A DNA stretch of 64,000 bases from the NCBI GenBank assembly GCA_049645705.1, contig JBARUK010000015.1:62001-126000 (forward strand). The letters are read 5' to 3'. A program made the position numbers and the translations under genes. Origin of the DNA: JBGNFV01 sp049645705. Lineage in GTDB: Bacteria > Bacteroidota > Bacteroidia > Cytophagales > Cyclobacteriaceae. The notes beneath the pieces are model-generated. The model made no database searches. It was not told where the DNA came from and saw nothing but the letters and a program-made list of their open reading frames with translations. Shown in pieces: positions 10,001 through 17,204 of this stretch; the first letter of the stretch is position 1; the number at the start of each line of letters is the position of its first letter.

Positions 10001-10125
10001 AGGTCCGATACGGTTTGCATCTCTTCGGACAGTACCTTCCAGAAGGCTTCCGGTGAGTGGGCTTGGGGGAACCGGCAAGACATACCGATTACCGCTACAG
10101 AGGTAGTTTTGAGCATTGGTTTCAT
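4045..10125 (-). CDS. Single-module type I polyketide synthase, KS-AT-DH-KR-ACP-TE
   Basis: One polypeptide of 2026 residues. Ketosynthase about 8-430 with Cys178 (DTGCSSSL; usual DTACSSS), His313 (EAHGTGTK) and His352 (NVGHTEA). Acyltransferase about 535-830 with GHSMG around Ser627 and VASH at 728-731, a motif pair leaning toward methylmalonyl but not decisive. Dehydratase about 900-1190 with His933 (HxxxS where HxxxG is usual) and Asp1100 (HPALLD). Ketoreductase about 1420-1650 with a variant NADPH loop SGFRGLG, Tyr1572 and Asn1576. ACP about 1690-1770 with Ser1732 (GVDSL). C-terminal alpha/beta thioesterase about 1795-2015 with Ser1866 (GHSMGG) and His1999. No enoylreductase or methyltransferase. 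There are no further modules and no tailoring genes beside it, so iterative use is inferred, as in 6-methylsalicylate or naphthoate synthases. Product unknown. Confidence 0.93.
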   Translation of the reverse strand: MKPMLKTTSVAVIGMSCRFPQAHSPEAFWKVLSEEMQTVSDLADDRWQIDHYYDSDKTADGKTNQRHGSLLPNPDDFDPLFFNISPSEAMEMSPSQKLMLELAWEAMEYSNTPVRKWLDSETGVYIGNIWNDFEHLRKQKDAPVRQHSAMGQSTNLIANRVSYAFGFTGPSLVTDTGCSSSLVALHLALQGLWEGSIRQAMVGGINHTLDIDQSVLLSKFGGLSSKGMCSTFDAEGDGFVRGEGAGMVALKKLEDAERDGDRILAVIKGSSMNNNGFNDSLPATSVKGQMDVLEKAYRHSGIQPGDVQYVEAHGTGTKLGDPTECRALGTFFSRGRGEQALRVGSVKTNVGHTEAAAGMAGLLKVILAMQHRQLPASLNYRTPNPDIDFEGLRLQVQTSLDSWPCKPGETMKAGVNSFGWGGTNAHIVVEEYAPAGNHKEVKAPDAGMIMLPVSARSASALQAYGEEYLQYLNTSTHDKREAFAGLCRDAALRTLPMTYRMVAYGQDKASLMAQLQEKLDSPGQPEPSAGDKQKTVFIFPGQGSQWAGMGASLYRTEPVFRQVIDQCSEAFVPYTDWSLKEVLFAGEEKSRLDRIDVIQSALCAVMIALGRLWQSKGIMADAVVGHSMGEVAAACVAGVLSLEEAALIICTRSRLMRTVAGKGGAMAVAELTIAEAEEICARYQGRISVAVNNSRKSTVLAGDETTIRAVLSELEKKGLFCRQVKVDVASHSPQMDELTGPLSKELAGLKPATAGISLYSTVEARQMDGADMNAGYWVKNLRHTVQYATVVEQLLAEGYTTFIEVSPHPVLSTPTQEVASEAAAEIISCYSLLRNKDEADVLYGQIATLTEKGYDPDWTAYYNTSMPEGLRLPSYPFQRETYALEDRSAELSGARNSGSHPFMNKPLVLPGADGVWYFEAHVGTGQFPYLKDHSIRSEAVLPGAAFVDMVLSAGREVCGTSLIAVNEVNYEQALYLKEGVSAHLFLKIEEGDADKYQFTFYRKTDHTDSPYQHLCHGILTTDVQKETSDGYGAAGDMVSMHHAASFYQGLTRVGLDYGVHFRGLETIGIYGSGEVRATLDLSEAVENALQQYTLHPALLDSCFQTVFTGLDTDGRVREESFAFLTGIDSLVCYRKAEKGQVLRLSTTIRNTTNNENGSESYKVDMVLYADDETVFAASGVSGTVISMPKALVDDKNTACERVWTNDLALWESRDISGQKWLVLGEESELTECLVARLQIQNAQVVCALPGTHLDMDDEAKWSFRPGKEADYQAILSAGTWCGVIHAAAYSESLHNDESGTDSLSGMSLVYTSRTMAAAMHSSALFVVSRGLLPLGRSSKDVNLREAAKSGIARVIMNEYPELKATCIDVSLRPAAAEIENCVYLMSAGIEDEREFALRGEYVYVPRLQPVRSGVTGRMARYAADGTYLVSGFRGLGFSFVEHMIGHGARYLLLLSRTGQAPGPVMQKIREYRSKGVRIEVIRADVSDYSLLSEVVEQSVTGLPTIKGIVHAAGIISPASLNELDRGEYSQILAPKATGAWNLHLLSKKYPVEDFILFSSASVLVGLTGQASYVAANGYLDSLADYRKKQGLPALSIQWGVIKDVGMVADKQHLQRFAEAEGFVFMESHEAMQQFTTHGQTESGKVAVCRIDAAKMAGYYPRLATAPYFRAMLPADGAGAVETDIATRLTGCSGTEAREILLDHIKDSVAGIIRTTPEKLDKAMTFTALGVDSLMTIQLRNKLENSLSLEISVAAFKQHPTLIRLAAFLYQEMNVGETPQEAHVWLRGDLDHLHAPARVICFHDAGGDATLYGEWAGLMKNKVDVIPVELPGRNGTADYMPMEELAARIVKELTPYLDVPYVLFGHSMGGAVLYEVMRILADSEVPGPVHVMVSCVPMLDAYDRTIVDYRMPDDRLTGFYPQLRLQNLNNDRGLQQRLIEAIRRDMRVLSEYEYSPQQPWKASISAVCAKDDNLMTCEQVNKWRHMTANGFELIRRPGGHRYLVEDSGFLAEYIMEVVNNRKPLFTK

Positions 10126-11522
10126 ACACAGGACTAGTTGAGAGTAGATAATAGTTCAAAACAATGAGTTCCGAACCCATAGAAATTTAGTCAACTACCG
10201 TGTCTGATAAAAATGGTAAAAAATCGGGTTAATGTAAGAACGGACAAGAAAAGTCCATTGTCAGGCTTACCCTGTCAGGGGATTGGAGTAACATCAGAAA
10301 CCAAATGAAAACAACTGAAACTATCGTACTTAAAGTTGGCTTAAAAGCACTTTAAACCGGTTGTTTTTCAATTTATTTAACCAAATAATACTTCCATTAC
10401 CTGATTAATTACCTGATAATAAAAAACTTATTGCTGAAAAGGGATTTGTAGTTCAATATCTTAGGACTTTTAGGCATAATACTTAACATCAGAATGATTG
10501 TACCGGTAAACATTATTTAATCTTATTATACCAAATGGCATGTAATTAAAGTGTAAGTTTTTGAGAAAGGAAAAACCCTAAGAAGTAATAAAACACCTTC
10601 AATTTAAATTAAATAACAGGATAGTTCTATTGTAAAATGAGCTAATTCAGTATTTTTCAGGGATTTTAGATGGGTAATTCCGGCAGAGATCGGGAAAATA
10701 TACAAACCAGGCGGGCACTATTGAAAACAGTATATTCGGCAGAAGCTACTCAGGTAGTATCTCTTTTATAAAAAATAAGAAGAAGTGACTATACACTATT
10801 CCGGTCAGGTTCGTGACAGCCACTCCTTCTACCTTATAAGAAATAAATTGCTTTGTATACGTTGTAAGTGAATCTATTATGGTGACATCTGCCGATATCA
10901 ATAGTAAAGTAAGAACCTGACCCCAGATGATAAAATTCTGTTTCCCAACTGCGCTTTTGGCTTTCCCATTGTGGTTCAGTACTTTCCAAATAAAATACGC
11001 GCACTCCTAATCTGGAGAACTATCATAATCATTTGACGCTGTATACTTTACAAAAGCAGCGCTGAAATAGCCATTTCAACGAGGTAAATCCATGCGTGAA
11101 AATAGTATGACTCATCTCATACAGAATACTGAGCCGTGGGCTACTGATCGGGGATACACAATTGCGCCCCGGAATATATCGCAGACAAAAAAACCAGAAA
11201 AAAAATTTTACTCATACTCAGACAGTTAGGTCCGGCTATCCAGGATTATAGCCGAAGGGTCTGACTTATGGAAATCCGCGCAGGCATTTTGTTACGTAAC
11301 TAATGGCGAGCAAGGGATGAGCTCTTGCTTTAAAGGTGGAACCCGAAAAACCTGTATCAGAGTAGGGACAATTGTTTACTAAAGCGATATTCAGATACGG
11401 TTTTGAGCATTGCCCGCACCTGGATATCATAGTTGAATCATCCTCTTAACACGTTTGTTTACACAGACTTTTAGATCAATACGAATTAACCTTTTGGAAC
11501 TTTTAATTAACTTGTATAGCAA
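10126..11522. other. 1.4 kb AT-rich region without an intact gene
   Basis: Upstream of the synthase and downstream of clpB. No frame of convincing coding character was found on either strand. The half near the synthase is distinctly AT-rich and presumably carries its promoter. The segment 11285-11382 resembles a decayed lanthipeptide precursor. A 45-codon frame at about 11092-11229 has no recognisable features. Confidence 0.5.
11285..11382 (+). pseudogene. Possible decayed lanthipeptide precursor remnant
   Basis: One frame reads HFVT at about 11285-11296. A shifted frame then reads NGEQGMSSCFKGG followed by TRKTCIRVGTIVY and a stop at 11380-11382. Intact precursors in this window read SFVTNPE...RGG or SFVTD...KGG at the same relative spacing. 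No upstream ATG-Lys-Lys leader is preserved. The match is short and could be chance. Confidence 0.2.
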
Positions 11523-11557
11523 AAGAAGGCTGTCTGCAGATGCATGACAGCCTTCTT
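11523..11557 (-). terminator. Hairpin terminator after clpB
   Basis: Perfect 12-bp inverted repeat (AAGAAGGCTGTC / GACAGCCTTCTT) with an 11-base loop, 24 bases past the clpB stop codon. Confidence 0.75.
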
Positions 11558-11580
11558 CTTACTACTATTATGAAGAAAAT

Positions 11581-14190
11581 TTATATCGCTACCTTATCCA
11601 GGTTCAGAAATTCGATCTCTTCCTGATCGGTAAGTGACACGCCAACTACAGCATCCTTACTTATGCTGCCCGCAAGGATTTCCTTACTGAGACGATTAAG
11701 CAACTCGCGTTGCAGCACTCTCTTGAGCGGTCTGGCCCCGAACTGCGGGTCGTAACCGATCCTGCCCAGGTAGTCCAGTACATCACTGGTTGCCTCAAGT
11801 TTGATACCGTTCTCCGCCAGGCGCTTTTGTACGATCCTGAATTGAATACTTACGATCTTGCGCAGGTCTTCTTTACTCAGTGGCCTGAACATGATGGTCT
11901 CGTCTATCCTGTTCAAAAACTCCGGATGAACACTCTTTTTGAGCTGCTCGAATACCTGGTTTTTGGTTTCTTCCAGGACTTCCTCTTGGTTATACTCATT
12001 CATGCCCTGGAAGCGATCCTGTATCAGTGACGAACCTATGTTGGTAGTCATGATGATGATGGTATTCTTGAAGTTGGCCACTCTGCCCTTGTTATCCGTA
12101 AGGCGACCATCGTCCAGTACCTGGAGCAGAATGTTGAATACATCCGGATGAGCTTTTTCGATCTCGTCCAGCAATATCACGCTGTACGGCTTCCGGCGAA
12201 CGGCTTCGGTAAGCTGGCCGCCCTCATCATATCCTACGTAGCCGGGAGGCGCTCCGATAAGCCTGCTTACAGCGTGTCGCTCCTGGTACTCCGACATGTC
12301 TATACGCACCATTGCGTTATCATCATTGAAGAGAAACTCGGCAAGTGCTTTTGCCAGCTCGGTCTTACCCACACCGGTAGTACCCAGGAATATAAACGAG
12401 CCGATGGGCCGCTTAGGATCCTGCAGCCCGGCACGGCTACGCCTTACAGCATCGGACAGTGCCTGTATGGCCTCTCCCTGACCAGCCACCCGCTTGCCCA
12501 GTTCGGCCTCCAGGTGCAGCAGTTTCTCCCGCTCGCTTTGCAGCATACGGCTTACCGGTATACCGGTCCACCGGGCTACTACCTCGGCTATATCTTCCGG
12601 ATCCACCTCCTCTTTGAGCAGGCTCTTGCCCTGTTGCAGTTCCTCTACCTTATACTTCATCTCCTCCAGCTTCTTCTCAGCAGCGGGGATCTTGGCATAC
12701 TCCAGCTCTGAGGCATGGGCATAATTGCCTTCGCGCTTAGCCTGCTGCGCTTCCTGGCGGTATTGCTCTATCTCCTCTTTGGCCTCGCGTATGCCGTTGA
12801 TGATGGCTTTTTCGTTTTCCCACCTGGCCTTCAGCTCATTACGCTTTTCGTTCAGCTCACTCAGTTCCTTATTCAGGAAACCTTCCTTCTCCTTGTCGTC
12901 CTCCCGGCGGATGGCCTCGCGCTCGATCTCTAGCTGCATGATCTTACGCTGCAGTTCGTCAAGTTCTTCAGGCAGAGAGTCGATCTCTATACGCAGTTTG
13001 GAAGCGGCCTCGTCCATAAGGTCAATGGCCTTGTCCGGCAGAAAGCGGTCAGATATATAACGCTGCGACAGCTCCACTGCGGCAATAACGGCATCATCTT
13101 TTATGCGTACCCCGTGGTGAACCTCGTACTTATCCTTGATACCCCTGAGTATAGATATGGCATCAGGAATATCGGGTTCGTTTACCATTACACTCTGGAA
13201 ACGTCTTTCGAGTGCCTTATCCTTTTCGATGTATTTCTGATATTCCTTTAGCGTAGTCGCTCCTATTGCATGCAGTTCACCCCTGGCCAGGGCGGGTTTC
13301 AGCAGGTTGGCTGCATCCATGGCGCCCTCACCACCTCCGGCCCCGATCAAAGTGTGTATCTCGTCTATAAAAAGAATGATCTGCCCGTTGCTGTCAGTCA
13401 CTTCTTTTATAACGGCCTTCAGTCTTTCTTCAAATTCGCCCTTATACTTGGCTCCGGCCACAAGCTGGCCCATATCCAGTGATATCAGGATCTTGTCCTT
13501 CAGGTTTTCCGGCACATCACCATCCACGATCCGCTGGGCCATACCTTCTACGATAGCGGTCTTACCCACACCCGGTTCACCCAGTAGTATGGGGTTGTTC
13601 TTAGTACGGCGTGAAAGTATCTGTAGTACCCGGCGTATCTCTTCATCGCGGCCTATGACGGGGTCTATCTTACCAGCCCTGGCCTGCTCGTTCAGATTAA
13701 TAGAATAACGCTCCAGGCTCCGGTACTTAGCCTCGGCATTCTGGTCGGTTACACTACTACCACCGCGTAGTTCATTAATAGCTTTGATAAGGCCGTCTTT
13801 GTTGAAACCTACGTCTTTCAGAGCCTGGCTGGCCTTTTCTTTCCCTTCCAGCAGACCCAGAATTATATGCTCCACGGCGACAAACTCATCGCCGAATTCT
13901 TTCAGGTAATTGGTGGCCAGTTGTAGTGCGGCAGCAGAATCATTTCCCAGGTAGGGGTTTTGTCCGCTCACTTTAGGGTATTGGGCTATGATCTCTTCCA
14001 GCCTCTTTTCCAGTTGCTGGCGGTTGACATCCATCTTCTTCAGCAAAAAGCTGATGACATTTTCATCGGATGCCATTATCGCTTTCATGAGGTGGGCCGG
14101 CTCGATAGCCTGCTGCTGGTTGCCTCCTGCAACTTCGGCAGCATGCTGGATCACCTCCTGCGCTTTTATGGTATAATTATTAAAGTTCAT
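11581..14190 (-). CDS. clpB: ATP-dependent protein disaggregase ClpB
   Basis: Full-length Hsp100 chaperone of 869 residues: Clp N-domain repeats (about 1-150), first AAA+ domain with Walker A GEPGVGKTA near residue 205 and Walker B FIDEIHTL, the long middle coiled coil (about 400-520) that separates ClpB from ClpA/ClpC, and second AAA+ domain with GTTGVGKTE near 610 and ILLDEIEKAHPDV. It works as a hexamer with DnaK to reactivate aggregated proteins. No ClpP-binding IGF loop is evident, as expected for ClpB. It has its own terminator and stands between the polyketide gene and the lanthipeptide locus with no apparent link to either. Confidence 0.97.
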   Translation of the reverse strand: MNFNNYTIKAQEVIQHAAEVAGGNQQQAIEPAHLMKAIMASDENVISFLLKKMDVNRQQLEKRLEEIIAQYPKVSGQNPYLGNDSAAALQLATNYLKEFGDEFVAVEHIILGLLEGKEKASQALKDVGFNKDGLIKAINELRGGSSVTDQNAEAKYRSLERYSINLNEQARAGKIDPVIGRDEEIRRVLQILSRRTKNNPILLGEPGVGKTAIVEGMAQRIVDGDVPENLKDKILISLDMGQLVAGAKYKGEFEERLKAVIKEVTDSNGQIILFIDEIHTLIGAGGGEGAMDAANLLKPALARGELHAIGATTLKEYQKYIEKDKALERRFQSVMVNEPDIPDAISILRGIKDKYEVHHGVRIKDDAVIAAVELSQRYISDRFLPDKAIDLMDEAASKLRIEIDSLPEELDELQRKIMQLEIEREAIRREDDKEKEGFLNKELSELNEKRNELKARWENEKAIINGIREAKEEIEQYRQEAQQAKREGNYAHASELEYAKIPAAEKKLEEMKYKVEELQQGKSLLKEEVDPEDIAEVVARWTGIPVSRMLQSEREKLLHLEAELGKRVAGQGEAIQALSDAVRRSRAGLQDPKRPIGSFIFLGTTGVGKTELAKALAEFLFNDDNAMVRIDMSEYQERHAVSRLIGAPPGYVGYDEGGQLTEAVRRKPYSVILLDEIEKAHPDVFNILLQVLDDGRLTDNKGRVANFKNTIIIMTTNIGSSLIQDRFQGMNEYNQEEVLEETKNQVFEQLKKSVHPEFLNRIDETIMFRPLSKEDLRKIVSIQFRIVQKRLAENGIKLEATSDVLDYLGRIGYDPQFGARPLKRVLQRELLNRLSKEILAGSISKDAVVGVSLTDQEEIEFLNLDKVAI

Positions 14191-14356
14191 CTATATATGG
14201 TGTTCGAGTTCTAAATACTAACTAATCAATTCACCACTTGTCATTCAAAAGCCGTTCCATCCGTTGAATTACTATAAAACCGAAAATTTTTACGCCATTT
14301 TGACATTATTTAGCAATAAACAGTATAATAAATTGACATTTTGACAGTAAACAACA

Positions 14357-14389
14357 TAAAAAAAACCGCTCGCATGATGGCGAACGGTT
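14357..14389 (-). terminator. Terminator of the lanthipeptide biosynthesis operon
   Basis: Inverted repeat AACCG-C-TCGC / GCGA-A-CGGTT (14364-14389) followed on the minus strand by a run of T. It lies 28 bases past the stop codon of the LanC-type gene. Confidence 0.75.
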
Positions 14390-14416
14390 CCTGATTTCAG
14401 TAGAATTTTCTTATTA

Positions 14417-16438
14417 CTATACGGCTTCCAGCTCAGTTTGCTTCACCAATAGTATACCGCTGAATACAGCTTCTTTTACCTGGTTAGCCACCAGTTGGTA
14501 AAGCTGTTTCTCCTCTTCTTCACTTTCCAGGTCGAACTCACCCTTGGTTTTGTCAAAGGCCTCTTCGAGAGTTCCTCCATCCCTGAAGGTCTCTATTACA
14601 AGGTAGGAGAATTCGTTCAGAGGGAATTCTGAGATACCGAGTGCCTGCGCTTTGAGCAGGGAGTAGCTTTCCTCTTCTGACTTCTCAGAGTGAAAGTCGA
14701 TCATTTCGTCTTCGGCAGACCAGTCATAATCAGTGGTAATTATCCTGGTATCTTTATCCAGCTCCAGGCTCAGCCCCTGCAGCCTCTCCTCGTTATCTTT
14801 CAGTTGCTCTTCCACGTACTCGTGGTGAAGCATATTCTTAACCTGAAGGAATGCACAGCTTTCGATCTCACGATCCATATCAGCTTTCGCCTTTTCCAGC
14901 TTATACACATCGGCTACCTGTGCTCTCTGCTCTTCGTTTTCTACGTAAGGCAGCATTTTCTCAAACTGGCGATGGAATCCTGTTACCAGGTCAGAGGTAT
15001 GGAAGTCGAACAGACCCTTACGCTGCTCTTCTGAGAAAGCTTTCTTCAGAAGAATGATCGTACGGGCAAAGTCTTTCGCCAGTACCATTTCTTTTATCTC
15101 CCATTCTTTCAGGTCCAGACCAGGAGCTTTGGCCAGTGCCGCGTCCTTATCTTTTACCGTAGTATTTAGTACAGGCATTACTACAGAGGGCACCTTTTCA
15201 GGATGGGCCTGCTGCAGCAGGAAGTAACCTATACCAGCATTACCCATGTACAGGCTGCGGTCTTCCTGGTCTTTGGCAAAAGCAAACCCGGATATGAATT
15301 TGCGGCCTTCTTTCAGCTCTTCTAATATACTTTCGGCGATCTTTTCTGTCTCGCCCGCAAAGCTGCTTTCCTGCCAGTGGCGGGCAGCCTCCAGCAGGCT
15401 CATGGCATTACCACCCCGGCCATGGCACACGGTAAAGCTACCTTTGGTTGTGTCATCATACTCCAGTGTTACCGCGCGGGTTTTATCAAGTGCTCTGAGT
15501 GCGTCGTTCTTCAGTGAGTCATCACCCAGTACTTCATAAGCCCTGATACGCGAAAGTGCAATACCCGGAGCTCCATGACACCATGCGGCCATATCACTGC
15601 TTGCATTGAAAAATTCGCGATCGCCTTTCAGGTAAGCCTGCTTGTGTTCATCATAGGTATCGTCATCGAATATACCTTTTCTGAAGTCAGGCCAGTTGTT
15701 CTTTTCTGTATTAAAGTAATTGTTCTCATAGTTGAACCCTTGGTAAGCGAGCCAGTTATACGCCGGAAGGTTGAAGTATCGACCCAGTTCCAGGAAACTC
15801 CACGATACCCCCGAGGCACCATGGCTAAAGCCACAAAGGCCACGGATACTTTGGTTACTACGGTCCCAGTAGAGCCCCTTATGGCCTATACTGGCACGTT
15901 TGATAAGGTGCCGGGACAGTATGTCGATCTTTTCCAGCAGCCACTCTTCGCCAGTCTCGTCATATATATGGATCAGGCCTACGAGCGCACCGGAAACACC
16001 GTTGATAAGGTCATCGATAAGGCGGTCGGCCGTTGTATAGTCGTCCACATTCCTTATCAGCTCAAGGCCTTCATGTACGTATTTCTCTTCTCCAAGAAAG
16101 CGCCCGGCTTTAATAAGCGTATGCACAGTCCCCAAACGTCCGGTAAAGTAGGCATAATAGTTAAGGTCATTTTCCTTAGCATGCCACAGAAGCCAGGGCA
16201 CGGCTTTTCTTACCGTCTCCTTATACTTCTCTTCTCCGGTTACATTATATAGTTCTATGAGGAAAAGGATGATGCCGGCAGAACCTGAGTAGATCCCTTC
16301 ACCTGCAGCCATCGTAATTTCCCGGTTATCGCCCAGGCTCATTGTTTCCCACGTGAGGCCGTGTTCCTGCTGAACTGCGTCCTCAAGCAACCGGTCTGCA
16401 ATCAGACGAGCGCCATTAATAAATTCTTCCTTCTTCAT
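14417..16438 (-). CDS. LanC-type lanthionine synthetase with a C-terminal extension
   Basis: The first 400 or so residues form a LanC-like double alpha toroid with the three family signatures: GFSHGASG (His206), WCHGAPGIA (Cys287, His288) and VCHGRGGN (Cys338, His339), which carry the zinc and catalytic residues that add Cys thiols to dehydrated Ser/Thr. At 673 aa it is much longer than a stand-alone LanC (about 410-430). The extra 270 residues are acidic and helical and end in a segment (LNEFSYLVIETFRDGGTLEE) that faintly resembles PqqD-like winged helices; this is a guess. It is the last gene of the minus-strand biosynthetic set, separated from the dehydratase genes by 0.77 kb holding a precursor gene on the other strand. 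Confidence 0.88.
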   Translation of the reverse strand: MKKEEFINGARLIADRLLEDAVQQEHGLTWETMSLGDNREITMAAGEGIYSGSAGIILFLIELYNVTGEEKYKETVRKAVPWLLWHAKENDLNYYAYFTGRLGTVHTLIKAGRFLGEEKYVHEGLELIRNVDDYTTADRLIDDLINGVSGALVGLIHIYDETGEEWLLEKIDILSRHLIKRASIGHKGLYWDRSNQSIRGLCGFSHGASGVSWSFLELGRYFNLPAYNWLAYQGFNYENNYFNTEKNNWPDFRKGIFDDDTYDEHKQAYLKGDREFFNASSDMAAWCHGAPGIALSRIRAYEVLGDDSLKNDALRALDKTRAVTLEYDDTTKGSFTVCHGRGGNAMSLLEAARHWQESSFAGETEKIAESILEELKEGRKFISGFAFAKDQEDRSLYMGNAGIGYFLLQQAHPEKVPSVVMPVLNTTVKDKDAALAKAPGLDLKEWEIKEMVLAKDFARTIILLKKAFSEEQRKGLFDFHTSDLVTGFHRQFEKMLPYVENEEQRAQVADVYKLEKAKADMDREIESCAFLQVKNMLHHEYVEEQLKDNEERLQGLSLELDKDTRIITTDYDWSAEDEMIDFHSEKSEEESYSLLKAQALGISEFPLNEFSYLVIETFRDGGTLEEAFDKTKGEFDLESEEEEKQLYQLVANQVKEAVFSGILLVKQTELEAV

Positions 16439-16971
16439 GGTTAGTCCTTCAAATAGAAAAAGTCACATTAGTCAGACCTACAATTTAAGAAGAGCTGACT
16501 AAAAATACCCATAACTGCAGCTAAAATTACATGTGGAATAAATTCTCAGCTTAGTAAAATACTGCATTTGTTACAATTCGCCTATTAAGTTCTAAAAGTC
16601 GCTCATTAGCGGACTAAATTGAATGCGTTAGTCTACTATAGATCAGGATTATTTCCAAAGCCCCTTAATAAAATCTAATTAGACATTCGCAAAACCACTA
16701 GTTATCTGAAAGGGCAAAGTGTCCCTTAAAAACGAAGTCATTAGTAGTACCTTAGCAATGAAGAAACTAAGACGAGCCTTTCAACCGCTCAAAATCTCTT
16801 CTGCTTAAAGGGGCTGACCATCCCGCGGAAGAAATATTACATCCCGAACCTGGCAGCGAGTGGATCTAAACCACCATTTACTACCTGCATCGGACAGCGC
16901 CTTGTCGTGAGATATTGCCATCTGTGAAAAAGAAAAAACTGTTCTCGTTTAACCGAACAATGCCTTAACCT
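16439..16971. other. Regulatory region between the LanC gene and the precursor gene
   Basis: 533 bases between divergently read genes. It should hold promoters for both, but no strict TTTG-N20-TAnnTTTG pair was found; a TACCTTAG at about 16749-16756 is near consensus. A short hairpin (AAGGG / CCCTT) lies at 16710-16727. A possible decayed precursor gene starts at 16758. Confidence 0.4.
16758..16808 (+). pseudogene. Possible decayed lanthipeptide precursor (leader fragment)
   Basis: An ATG frame encodes MKKLRRAFQPLKISSA and then a stop. Residues 11-15 (LKISS) align without gaps with residues 11-15 (LKVSS) of the intact precursor leader 214 bases downstream, and both start M-K-[RK]. The bases after the stop (AAAGGGGCTGACC) resemble AAAGGTGGGGCTGAC, which encodes the KGGAD cleavage site of the intact copy. 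Residues expected between SS and the GG site are missing. Best read as a truncated duplicate; a chance match is possible given the length. Confidence 0.35.
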
Positions 16972-17118
16972 ATGAAAAGAAAGAACTTAACACTGGACGC
17001 CCTGAAAGTAAGCAGCTTTGTAATCAATCAGCCTTCACACCTCAAAGGTGGGGCTGACATGGAAATCGCCGCTGGTATTGACACCAGTTGCGGAGAGCCA
17101 TGTAGCTGCGATTGCTAA
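16972..17118 (+). CDS. Class I lanthipeptide precursor, GG leader
   Basis: A 48-residue peptide. The leader MKRKNLTLDALKVSSFVI...HLKGG carries the pattern shared by all precursors in this window (Leu6, Leu8, Leu11, Val13, Ser15-Phe16, final Gly-Gly at 26-27), suited to cleavage by the C39 peptidase of the exporter. The core ADMEIAAGIDTSCGEPCSCDC has one Thr, two Ser and four Cys, so up to three thioether rings are possible. It is the only precursor inside the biosynthetic locus and is read opposite to the enzyme genes, ending at a hairpin shared with the dehydratase C-terminal gene. Its own transcription would allow the peptide to be made in excess over the enzymes. Confidence 0.88.
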   Translation: MKRKNLTLDALKVSSFVINQPSHLKGGADMEIAAGIDTSCGEPCSCDC

Positions 17119-17168
17119 TCAGGCGTATCCGAAAAAAACCATTATTGGTTATCTGTTTGTTTATATTT

Positions 17169-17196
17169 AAAAGGCCACAAATATTTGTGGCCTTTT
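17169..17196. terminator. Bidirectional terminator between precursor and dehydratase genes
   Basis: Perfect 14-bp palindrome (AAAAGGCCACAAAT and its complement) with T runs on both strands, lying between two converging genes (stop at 17118 on plus, stop at 17205 on minus). It serves both. Confidence 0.9.
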
Positions 17197-17204
17197 AATT
17201 TGTC

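Noticed and set aside
11092..11229. 45-codon frame starting MRENSMTHLIQ
   Set aside because: No leader pattern, no hydrophobic segment and no promoter; likely chance in non-coding DNA.
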